From positions 4,290,685 through 4,354,684 of the forward strand of contig NZ_JADDXR010000002.1 in assembly GCF_015330125.1 (NCBI RefSeq): DNA of 64,000 nucleotides, written 5' to 3'. Source of the stretch: Zobellia nedashkovskayae. GTDB taxonomy: Bacteria > Bacteroidota > Bacteroidia > Flavobacteriales > Flavobacteriaceae. A program made the translations under genes and the position numbers. Each line of letters begins with the position of its first letter. Positions within the stretch are counted from its first letter, which is position 1. The notes beneath the pieces were generated by a model, which did not search any database, was not told the origin of the DNA, and saw only the letters and a program-made list of their open reading frames with translations. Shown here piece by piece: positions 1-6,451 of this stretch.

Positions 1-141
1 TTACAAGATTCACCACATACATCAAGAGCGCTAATAGCTGTAATGACCTATAAAGAAAAGCTTGTTTTAAGAGCTTTGCAGCTGATGTTAGAAGATGATG
101 TTATTGAGATTGACACAAAAAATGAGTATCGAATAAAATAG
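1..141 (+). CDS. C-terminal end of a larger protein, probably RecQ-type DNA helicase (partial)
   Basis: Reading frame 1 is open from the first base of the window to a TAG at 139-141, giving 46 residues that end in DVIEIDTKNEYRIK. There is no start in the window, so this is the tail of a gene beginning upstream. A short winged-helix-like end of this kind, directly before fmt, would fit the RecQ family helicase that I recall in this position in many Flavobacteriaceae. The assignment rests on gene order and general look only; no helicase motif lies inside the window. The 37-bp gap to fmt suggests cotranscription. Confidence 0.5.
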   Translation, partial: LQDSPHTSRALIAVMTYKEKLVLRALQLMLEDDVIEIDTKNEYRIK

Positions 142-178
142 ACCTTATATAGTATAGGTTAAAAAATAAAGGAACACA

Positions 179-1126
179 ATGAAAGATTTACGCATCGTCT
201 TTATGGGAACGCCAGAGTTTGCAACTACCATTCTAGCGAAATTAGTGGATAATAATTATAATGTAGTAGGCGTCATTACGGCACCGGACAGACCCGCCGG
301 AAGAGGCAGAAGCCTACAACAATCTCACGTAAAAAAATACGCACTAGAAAACGGTCTAAAAGTACTACAGCCTACGAATCTTAAAAACGAAGATTTTTTA
401 GCCGAATTAAAGGACTTGAATGCAAACCTTCAAATTGTGGTTGCTTTCCGCATGTTACCAAAGGCGGTATGGGCCATGCCCGAATACGGCACATTTAACC
501 TTCATGCTTCCCTTTTACCAGATTACAGAGGTGCAGCACCTATAAACTGGGCTATTATCAACGGAGAAAAAGAAACAGGCGTTACTACCTTCTTTATAGA
601 TGACAAAATAGATACCGGAGAAATCATACTACAAGACCGCACGAACATAGAAGAAAACATGTCTGCAGGAGAACTACATGACAAATTAATGGTCATGGGT
701 GCCGATCTTGTACTAAAAACGGTGGAAGCAATTGCCAAAGGATCTGTAACCACTATAGCACAACCCACTTCAAAAGAGTTAAAAGAAGCATTTAAAATAC
801 ACAAGGATACTTGTGAAATAGATTGGAATAAATCTATTGATAATGTCTTTAACCATATAAGAGGATTAAGTCCTTATCCTGGTGCATGGACTACATTAAT
901 AAATGGAGAAGAGAAGGTTTTTGTAAAAATATATGATACCGAGAAAGAAATTATCCATCACCAATTAAATGTAGGAGAAATAGAATTCACCAAAAAAGAA
1001 CTCAAAGTTGCGGTAGTTGGTGGGTACTTAAACCTACTGGAAATACAGCTGCCAGGTAAGCGAAAAATGAAAATTCAGGATGTTCTAAATGGTCTAAACT
1101 TGCAAAAAAATGCCCAAATGTTGTAA
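179..1126 (+). CDS. fmt: methionyl-tRNA formyltransferase
   Basis: Transfers a formyl group from 10-formyl-tetrahydrofolate to Met-tRNAfMet, the step that makes the bacterial initiator tRNA. The 315-residue length is normal for the family. The N terminus has the formyltransferase Rossmann start (FMGTPEFA, residues ~8-15), and the family signature FNLHASLLPDYRGAAPINW lies at about 107-125, followed by the GVTTFFIDDKIDTGEI segment. The C-terminal third is the OB-like tRNA-binding domain with the usual RGLSPYPGAW motif. The ATG is preceded by an A-rich stretch rather than a strong Shine-Dalgarno site, which is normal in Bacteroidota. Cytoplasmic housekeeping enzyme. Confidence 0.97.
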   Translation: MKDLRIVFMGTPEFATTILAKLVDNNYNVVGVITAPDRPAGRGRSLQQSHVKKYALENGLKVLQPTNLKNEDFLAELKDLNANLQIVVAFRMLPKAVWAMPEYGTFNLHASLLPDYRGAAPINWAIINGEKETGVTTFFIDDKIDTGEIILQDRTNIEENMSAGELHDKLMVMGADLVLKTVEAIAKGSVTTIAQPTSKELKEAFKIHKDTCEIDWNKSIDNVFNHIRGLSPYPGAWTTLINGEEKVFVKIYDTEKEIIHHQLNVGEIEFTKKELKVAVVGGYLNLLEIQLPGKRKMKIQDVLNGLNLQKNAQML

Positions 1127-1227
1127 AGCCTTGGTATCATTGGGCTGCGAGAAGCGTAAAAAACCCCCTACTTTATCAACAAACACCCATAGTTATTAAC
1201 AAAAACAGCGATTTCCCCCTATTTTAC

Positions 1228-1257
1228 TTGCGTTGGAAGGAAATCCCTATAAATTTG
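1228..1257 (+). promoter_or_regulatory. Bacteroidota-type promoter for hup
   Basis: TAAATTTG at 1250-1257 matches the Bacteroidota -7 consensus TAnnTTTG exactly. A TTG at 1228-1230 lies 19 bases upstream, inside the known -33 spacing range. The hup start codon is 44 bases downstream. The match is by eye and no start site is known. Confidence 0.55.
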
Positions 1258-1300
1258 TTTAACATTAAAATACGTTTAACAACAATTAATTAATTAAATT

Positions 1301-1573
1301 ATGAACAAAACAGAATTGATCGATGCAATGGCAGCAGACGCCGGCATCACAAAAGCCGCAGCAAAAAAAGCATTGGAATCTTTCTTAGGAAATGTTGAAG
1401 GATCTCTTAAAGGAGGTAACAGAGTTTCTTTAGTTGGTTTTGGATCTTGGTCAGTATCTAAAAGAAATGCAAGAGAAGGAAGAAACCCTTCTACAGGTAA
1501 AACTATCCAGATTGCAGCTAAGAACGTTGTAAAGTTCAAAGCAGGATCTGAATTAGCAAATTCAGTAAACTAG
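1301..1573 (+). CDS. hup: HU-family DNA-binding protein
   Basis: A 90-residue histone-like protein of normal HU length. It begins MNKTELIDAMAADAGITK, carries the dimer-forming helices in residues 1-45, and has the beta-arm with the family signature GRNPSTGKTIQIAAKNVVKFKAG (residues ~60-82), including the conserved Pro that intercalates into DNA. It compacts and bends DNA as a homodimer. It has its own promoter (1228-1257) and terminator (1593-1625), so it is a single-gene unit, as is usual for an abundant nucleoid protein. Confidence 0.96.
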   Translation: MNKTELIDAMAADAGITKAAAKKALESFLGNVEGSLKGGNRVSLVGFGSWSVSKRNAREGRNPSTGKTIQIAAKNVVKFKAGSELANSVN

Positions 1574-1592
1574 TCTTACTAGCCTTAATATT

Positions 1593-1625
1593 AAAAAGCG
1601 TCTACTTTGTAGGCGCTTTTTTTTT
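1593..1625 (+). terminator. intrinsic terminator of hup
   Basis: AGCGTCTAC (1597-1605) pairs with GTAGGCGCT (1609-1617) with one G-U pair and a 3-base loop, followed by eight further T bases. It lies 20 bases after the hup stop. Confidence 0.9.
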
Positions 1626-1684
1626 ATTCATACTTGCTTTTTATAAGAAATGTCTTATTTTAGTTATCATTAGTTCATATAATT

Positions 1685-2245
1685 ATGGTAGACCTAAAAC
1701 CAGAAAAGGGCAAGCTCCTTATTGCAGAACCAACCTTGACCGGAGACGTATCCTTTAATCGCTCCGTAGTTCTCTTAGCAGAACATAATAAAGAGGGCTC
1801 AGTTGGCTTCATATTAAACAAGCCCTTAGAGTACACCATTGGCGAACTCATAAACGAAATTGAAATTCCTTTCCAAGTTTATAACGGCGGCCCTGTAGAA
1901 CAGGACAATTTGTACTTTATACACAAAGTTCCAGATTTGATAACCAACAGCATTGAGATTTCCGATGGTATCTTTTGGGGCGGAGATTTTGAGAACACCA
2001 TAGATCTTATAAACAAGAAAATTATCTCTGAGGAAGACATTCGTTTTTTCCTTGGTTATTCCGGTTGGTCTTCACTACAATTGGACCAAGAACTATTATC
2101 CAAATCATGGGTGGTTGTAGAGAACGATTATGATAGCGGATTGATCCACAAATCTTCCGAGGCATTTTGGAAAGAAAAGATGGTAGAATTAGGTGGAGAT
2201 TACCTTCTTTGGTCTAATTCTCCTGAAAATCCTAGTTTAAACTAG
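1685..2245 (+). CDS. YqgE/AlgH family protein (UPF0301)
   Basis: A 186-residue protein of the conserved YqgE/AlgH family. It shows the typical N terminus (KGKLLIAEPTLTGDVSFNRSVVLLAEHN), the NKPL motif near residue 46, the GGPVEQDNLYFIH block (~69-81) and the GYSGWSSLQLDQEL block (~123-136). The fold is known but the biochemical role is not settled. In Flavobacteriaceae it commonly stands next to hup, as here. No signal peptide. It converges on the aminotransferase gene with only 20 bp between the stop codons. Confidence 0.93.
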   Translation: MVDLKPEKGKLLIAEPTLTGDVSFNRSVVLLAEHNKEGSVGFILNKPLEYTIGELINEIEIPFQVYNGGPVEQDNLYFIHKVPDLITNSIEISDGIFWGGDFENTIDLINKKIISEEDIRFFLGYSGWSSLQLDQELLSKSWVVVENDYDSGLIHKSSEAFWKEKMVELGGDYLLWSNSPENPSLN

Positions 2246-2265
2246 GTACTCCCCTATTTTCACCT

Positions 2266-3111
2266 TTAAGAAAGCCTTGCGGTGGCGTTTAACTTACCTA
2301 TAAGCTCTTTTGCTACGGTATTTCCAAATTCCTTTTTCCTGTACTTAGTAACGGGCTGTATACCTGCAATGCTATTTGTAATAAACAGCTCATCGGCCTT
2401 TTGTAGTTCAAAAGGAGATATAGAGGCCTCTTCAAACTCATATCCTTCAATTTTACCCAAAATATCTATTAACTTCTTACGGATAATTCCATTTAGGCAA
2501 CCATCTTTTAAAGGCGGCGTTTTTATCACACCGTTCTTAACTAGAAAAATATTACCGTTTAAAGCTTCTATAACTTGTTTTGAACTGTTTAAAAGAAGGC
2601 AATTTTGATAATCGTTTTCTTTTGCAAAAATACTACCGACAACATTTATGACTTTATTGTTTGTCTTTAATGTAGATAGCATATCTGCATTGACGTAGAA
2701 ATCCTTAAAAAGCTCAACCTCATAGGCATCTTCAGCAAGCACATAAAAAGGCGCTTCTAGTGGTAAGGCTTCTATACAGTAGCTAATTTCGTTGGTAGTA
2801 GGTAAATATAGACCTCCCTTTTCCCTGAACACCGTAAATCTAATGCGAGCCTGAGAATTGGTCAGATTGTTTGCTTCAACGGTTTCACTAATTTTTGACT
2901 CCAAGAATTCCATAGTGAAATCCATAGGTATCTCCATTCGCAATACGCGCATAGAGGCCATTAACCTAAGGTAGTGGTCTTCCCAAAAGAACAGTTTTCC
3001 GTTTACCATTCTCATGGTTTCGAAAAGGGCATCGCCATAGCGCAAGCCCCTGTTTTGGTGGTCTAAAAATTGTGTATTTTCCTCTAAAAGATTTCCGTTG
3101 TAATTAACCAT
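2266..3111 (-). CDS. class IV (PLP) aminotransferase, aminodeoxychorismate-lyase-like
   Basis: Fold-type IV PLP enzyme of the branched-chain aminotransferase / 4-amino-4-deoxychorismate lyase family. Visible features are the N-terminal RGLRYGDALFETMRMVNGKLFFWEDHYLRL block, a KTNNKVINVVGSIFAKEN segment whose lysine is the likely PLP-binding residue, and a C-terminal DELFITNSIAGIQPV block that binds the cofactor phosphate. It may act as PabC (p-aminobenzoate for folate), but substrate cannot be read from sequence. I chose the ATG at 3111: the upstream Met at 3141 would force translation through a 20-bp palindrome plus T-run that looks like a terminator. From 3111 the protein has 281 residues. 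Confidence 0.88.
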   Translation of the reverse strand: MVNYNGNLLEENTQFLDHQNRGLRYGDALFETMRMVNGKLFFWEDHYLRLMASMRVLRMEIPMDFTMEFLESKISETVEANNLTNSQARIRFTVFREKGGLYLPTTNEISYCIEALPLEAPFYVLAEDAYEVELFKDFYVNADMLSTLKTNNKVINVVGSIFAKENDYQNCLLLNSSKQVIEALNGNIFLVKNGVIKTPPLKDGCLNGIIRKKLIDILGKIEGYEFEEASISPFELQKADELFITNSIAGIQPVTKYRKKEFGNTVAKELIGKLNATARLS

Positions 3112-3138
3112 AAAAAAAGTCCCGATAATTATCGGGAC
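3112..3138 (-). terminator. perfect-palindrome hairpin plus T-run abutting the aminotransferase start codon
   Basis: GTCCCGATAATTATCGGGAC (3119-3138) is a perfect 20-bp palindrome. On the minus strand it is followed by seven T bases (3118-3112) and then immediately by the ATG of the aminotransferase. It has the form of an intrinsic terminator for the START-domain gene upstream. Very similar CCCGAT-(A/T)-ATCGGG hairpins are common between genes in Bacteroidota. Confidence 0.7.
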
Positions 3139-3168
3139 CAAATATAAGGTGATATTAGAAGAATACGG

Positions 3169-3552
3169 TTACTTAGAACCTAAAACCTGCTTAAGATCTG
3201 TTACCTGATTCGTCCAAAGCATTTTGGCTTCGTCTACTTCGTCTTCTTCTGCAAAGTCCGTTATAAAAAGTGAAACATCTTTGGTAATTTCATCTACGAT
3301 TATTTTTAATTCAAAAAATGAATCGTCATCATTCTCCACCCATGCGAATTTCACAAACTCGTCACTTTTACGTTTTAACAATTTGGCTTCTTCCTCAGAA
3401 CCGTCCCATATAAAACTGAACACTTCACCTTTCAAATTCACATTATCAGCAAACCACTCTGAAAGACCTGATGGGGTCGATAAGTATTGGTAAAGCAATT
3501 GTGGAGAAGCTTGTATTACAAATTCTAGTTCAAATTTTATTTTATCGTCCAT
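3169..3552 (-). CDS. START-like/AHSA1-type domain protein
   Basis: A 127-residue cytoplasmic protein with the helix-grip fold of the AHSA1/START-like superfamily. Its opening KFELEFVIQASPQLLYQYLSTPSGLSEWFADNV (residues ~5-37) is the conserved strand-helix start of that fold, and the C-terminal helix (EDEVDEAKMLWTNQVTDLKQVL) closes the pocket. It is highly acidic. No ligand or role is known to me; the gene is conserved in this position in Bacteroidota. It lies upstream of the aminotransferase on the same strand with the hairpin 3112-3138 between them. Confidence 0.85.
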   Translation of the reverse strand: MDDKIKFELEFVIQASPQLLYQYLSTPSGLSEWFADNVNLKGEVFSFIWDGSEEEAKLLKRKSDEFVKFAWVENDDDSFFELKIIVDEITKDVSLFITDFAEEDEVDEAKMLWTNQVTDLKQVLGSK

Positions 3553-3632
3553 TCTTTAGTGTTTACGATGGGCAATATATAGATTTCCTTATGATAAAAA
3601 AATAAAAGAGATAGAATAATTTTATCAAAGTA

Positions 3633-3665
3633 TTGCCGAGGAACAAGAAATAAACTTTACATTTG
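3633..3665 (+). promoter_or_regulatory. Bacteroidota-type promoter for tRNA-Met
   Basis: TACATTTG at 3658-3665 matches TAnnTTTG exactly. A TTG at 3633-3635 lies 22 bases upstream, inside the accepted -33 spacing. The mature tRNA begins 25 bases downstream. Confidence 0.6.
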
Positions 3666-3689
3666 CAGCCGTTATCAAAATAATTATGC

Positions 3690-3763
3690 GGCGAGGTAGC
3701 TCAGTTGGTTAGAGCGTCGGATTCATAACCCGGAGGTCGGGGGATCGTGCCCCCCTCTCGCTA
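3690..3763 (+). tRNA. tRNA-Met (anticodon CAT)
   Basis: A 74-base cloverleaf. The acceptor is GGCGAGG/TCTCGCT with two G-U pairs, the D arm GCTC-AGTTGGTTA-GAGC, the anticodon loop TTCATAA, the T stem GGGGG/CCCCC, and the discriminator is A3763. CCA is not encoded. Two oddities: the anticodon stem has an A-C opposition at its loop end (TCGGA/CCCGG), and the T loop reads ATCGTGC instead of TTCRANY, so the universal T54-A58 pair is swapped to A54-T58. The absence of initiator-type features suggests the elongator tRNA, though I cannot exclude others with a modified CAT anticodon. It has its own promoter and terminator. Confidence 0.92.
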
Positions 3764-3786
3764 CAAGGTTTAAAACCAACAAAAAC

Positions 3787-3817
3787 AGCGGTTTGTGTAC
3801 TCACAAACCGCTTTTTT
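3787..3817 (+). terminator. intrinsic terminator after tRNA-Met
   Basis: AGCGGTTTGTG (3787-3797) pairs perfectly with CACAAACCGCT (3802-3812) around a TACT loop, followed by T bases to 3817. A decayed copy of this hairpin lies at 42421-42458. Confidence 0.9.
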
Positions 3818-3985
3818 ATGCCTTCTATTTTAGGAACACTATTTAAAAGTCCAAAACCTATCGGTTTCTATATAATTTTAGAATAAACTGTTTTCTTTTA
3901 TGAATACCTACCGTGCACTACACGTAGGAATACCAACCAATGAGCCACTTTTTACAATGGTGAACCTAATCAGTAGCCCTTATAT

Positions 3986-4501
3986 ATGCAAAAATTAAAA
4001 ACCCACTTTCACCCAGATGTTGAAACTTTAGAGAATAAATCTATTTTCACCAGGTTGGCCACAAGGAGTATTGCTATACAAGGTAATTCCATTCTACTGC
4101 TTTATACGGAGCGCTATGAGGATTATAGTCTACCCGGTGGCGGCTTGGATTCCGGCGAAAATATCATTGAGGGAATGACACGAGAGCTGATTGAAGAAAC
4201 CGGAGCTAAAAACATTTGCAACATAGAACCCTTTGGGATGTATGAGGAGTACAGACCTTGGCACAAACCTGATTTTGACATACAGCATATGATTTCGTAT
4301 TGCTACACCTGTGATATCAGCAAAGAGTTAGGTGAGACAAAAATGGAGCTTTACGAAACAAAAAATGGTATGAAAGCCATTTGGGTAGATATACACGAGG
4401 CTATAAAGCATAATAAGAAAACCATGGCTACGAGTACTAAAAAAGGAATGTCTATTGAACGGGAAACTTTTTTGTTGGAGCTTTTGGCTGAAAAAATGTA
4501 A
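3986..4501 (+). CDS. NUDIX hydrolase
   Basis: A 171-residue NUDIX enzyme, which hydrolyses a nucleoside diphosphate linked to another group. The full Nudix box Gx5Ex7REUxEExGU is present: GGLDSGE, seven residues, then RELIEETGA (box at about residues 51-74). The N terminus adds about 25 residues before the fold. There is no signal peptide, so it acts in the cytoplasm. Substrate cannot be assigned. It stands alone between tRNA-Met and the mcrC remnant; its stop is one base from the end of that remnant on the other strand. Confidence 0.9.
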   Translation: MQKLKTHFHPDVETLENKSIFTRLATRSIAIQGNSILLLYTERYEDYSLPGGGLDSGENIIEGMTRELIEETGAKNICNIEPFGMYEEYRPWHKPDFDIQHMISYCYTCDISKELGETKMELYETKNGMKAIWVDIHEAIKHNKKTMATSTKKGMSIERETFLLELLAEKM

Positions 4502-4502
4502 T

Positions 4503-4868
4503 CTATAAAAACCACTTAATTATTTCTTCACCCAACTTATCGTTTAGCTTTTCTGCTTTAAGAATATTTAGTCTTCCTATAGCACATTGATAATTCTCAT
4601 CTCCTTCAAAAGCTATAAAATCAGGTTCTTCTGTTTTCAGTGCCGGAAATAGTAGAAGCGCATTAAATGAATCCCAGTATTTATTGTAAACATACATTTA
4701 CCCCAAATCATGTGTGAATGGTTTATTACCACCAATATTTTTCCATTTAGTTTCTATAATGTACTTCTTATTTTTGGTACGAATTACGATGGCAGGTTTT
4801 ATTTTAATTCCGTTCCAAAAAGACTTTGATTCCTGCCCTTTGACTTCTAAACCTTGAACGAGCAGTTC
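4503..4868 (-). pseudogene. mcrC remnant (5-methylcytosine restriction subunit), 3' end only
   Basis: On the minus strand, 4868-4698 reads ...IKIKPAIVIRTKNKKYIIETKWKNIGG...THDLG, then a TAA (4700-4698), then continues in the same frame as MYVYNKYWDSFNALLLFPA to a stop at 4503. This is the C-terminal PD-(D/E)xK nuclease domain of McrC, whose family reads ...PDIVI...DTKWK...DLRQMYVYNKY. The ETKWK half of the active site is kept. The catalytic Asp of PDIVI is Ala here, and the RQ before MYVY has become G-stop (CGG-CAA to GGG-TAA would be two base changes). The N-terminal part and mcrB are absent. A dead McrBC relic. Confidence 0.72.
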
Positions 4869-5053
4869 AATTTTAAAAATGATGATTACGATTCAACTCT
4901 AGGTATTAAAAAAAAAGTTGCACCAAAAAAAGGGCATGAGTTCAAAAGAAAAAAGCTATACTATTTTCAGATAGTGAAGCCCTTAATTTTTTAATTGATG
5001 ATGCCTTTATTAAGCAAGTTGAAAAGAATAAAACTAATTTATTGAGTAATTAA
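4851..5053 (+). pseudogene. unknown gene tail, split by a -1 frame change at an A6-G run
   Basis: Plus-strand codons from 4851 read ...NDDYDSTLGIKKKVAPKKG then HEFKRKK, and after position 4955 sensible coding continues only in the -1 frame as AILFSDSEALNFLIDDAFIKQ...LLSN, ending at TAA 5051-5053. The switch lies at A-AAA-AAG (4949-4955), which in the first frame is phased exactly as a classical slippery heptamer. This may be a programmed -1 site or simply a decayed gene. I do not recognise the protein. No start codon is visible, and the 5' end merges into the mcrC remnant on the other strand. It overlaps the last 15 bases of the sulfatase gene. Confidence 0.4.
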
Positions 5054-6376
5054 TTCGGCTCCTTTTCTGACCTCTTTCTCCCAAAGTAAAAGTTTATTCT
5101 TCATCGTATTAAGTAAAGTTGAATTTTCTAAAGCCATATTATTTTTTTCAGAAAGGTCATTTATCAAATCATAAAGTTCATAATTAAAACCATTGTCTTC
5201 TTTTATCCGAATCATTTTCCACTTACCACTTCTCACAAAACTTAAGTTTCCATATGCAAAAAAAACATCCCTTTCAGGCAGGTCAGATTCATTTATAAGG
5301 TTGTTTTTGATACTAATACCATCTATGTAATCCGCAGTTGGTTCTTTTTGAATTAAATCAAGTACGGTGGGAAGTAAATCCATTGTAAGAACCGTTTGAT
5401 CATTAACAATACCCGCTTTTATATGACCTGGATAACTAATAATTGCAGGAACTCTACTACCACCTTCATAAACTTCATTTTTAAATCCCCTTAATACACC
5501 ATTGCTACCATATTCATTAGCTCCATTGTCAGACAAAAAAATTACGACTGTATTATCATACTCTCCAATTTCTTTTAAGGCCTTGATTATTTCACCCACT
5601 CCCTCATCCATAACCTCTACCATCTCTCTATAAATGCTTTGGATACTATCTTGAACCGCTAGAGTACCAGCCTTACCAACTTCTCTCAATACTCTGTCTA
5701 TGCGCCTTTGATAGGGTCTGTGAGGAGATTCGTGTGGTAGATATAAGAAAAAGGGTTTATTTGTTTTCTTAGGATTATTTTCTTTTAAAAACTTTAACCC
5801 GTATTGTGTTATTAAATCTGTAACATACCCATCTTCATTGTCCATTTTTGTTCCTTTCCACCAGTCTAAGTATCCTTCTTGGTCAATATGGCCGTGATAA
5901 TCTATCCCTCCGCTAACAAACCCTGCATAATCATCAAACCCTTGATTCATAGGGTTATATTTTTTTGAATACCCTAAATGCCATTTTCCATAAATTCCGT
6001 TATTATAATTATATTTTTTTAATTCTTCTGCAATGGTAATCTCTTTTAGACCTAGGCCTACATCTCTATGTTTTTTGGAGGTAACAACTCCTTCTATTCC
6101 TGTCCGCTGTTGATACTTTCCTGTCATAAAAGCAGCTCTTGTTGGACTGCAAACAGGAGCGTTAGAGTGAAAATCAAGAAACCTCGTCCCCTCATTAGCT
6201 AATTGATCTATATGGGGAGTTTTTGTATGAGGGCTACCATAACAAGAAATATCTCCATACCCTAAATCGTCCGCCATTATAATTATAAAATTCGGGGTCT
6301 TTTCAATTTCCTTTTTTTTATCGGAGCATGATAAAAAGGATGTACTAATTAACAACAATACTATTATTTTTCTCAT
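5039..6376 (-). CDS. type I sulfatase, lipoprotein
   Basis: Formylglycine-dependent sulfatase (S1 family) that removes sulfate from a sulfated substrate, probably a glycan. The N terminus MRKIIVLLLISTSFLSC is a lipoprotein signal with Cys17, so the enzyme is membrane-anchored, in the periplasm or at the surface. Metal-binding DD is at residues 36-37, the C-x-P-x-R maturation motif is CSPTR with Cys76 as the formylglycine precursor, and GKWHLG and the DNGANEYGS region supply further active-site residues. The Cys form needs an anaerobic-type or FGE maturation enzyme, not seen here. 445 residues is a usual length. It lies downstream of the S9 peptidase (75 bp gap), probably as the last gene of the SusCD locus. 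Confidence 0.93.
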   Translation of the reverse strand: MRKIIVLLLISTSFLSCSDKKKEIEKTPNFIIIMADDLGYGDISCYGSPHTKTPHIDQLANEGTRFLDFHSNAPVCSPTRAAFMTGKYQQRTGIEGVVTSKKHRDVGLGLKEITIAEELKKYNYNNGIYGKWHLGYSKKYNPMNQGFDDYAGFVSGGIDYHGHIDQEGYLDWWKGTKMDNEDGYVTDLITQYGLKFLKENNPKKTNKPFFLYLPHESPHRPYQRRIDRVLREVGKAGTLAVQDSIQSIYREMVEVMDEGVGEIIKALKEIGEYDNTVVIFLSDNGANEYGSNGVLRGFKNEVYEGGSRVPAIISYPGHIKAGIVNDQTVLTMDLLPTVLDLIQKEPTADYIDGISIKNNLINESDLPERDVFFAYGNLSFVRSGKWKMIRIKEDNGFNYELYDLINDLSEKNNMALENSTLLNTMKNKLLLWEKEVRKGAELITQ

Positions 6377-6451
6377 AATCAGTTATGTTTCTTGAACAAG
6401 TGATTTATTTTTTTGAAGTTTAAATGTTTGGCTGATGAAATGCTTTCTTTC

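Noticed and set aside
3900..3998. 32-codon frame upstream of and overlapping the NUDIX start
   Set aside because: No similarity, no upstream signal and overlap with the NUDIX start; a leader peptide cannot be excluded, but nothing supports it.
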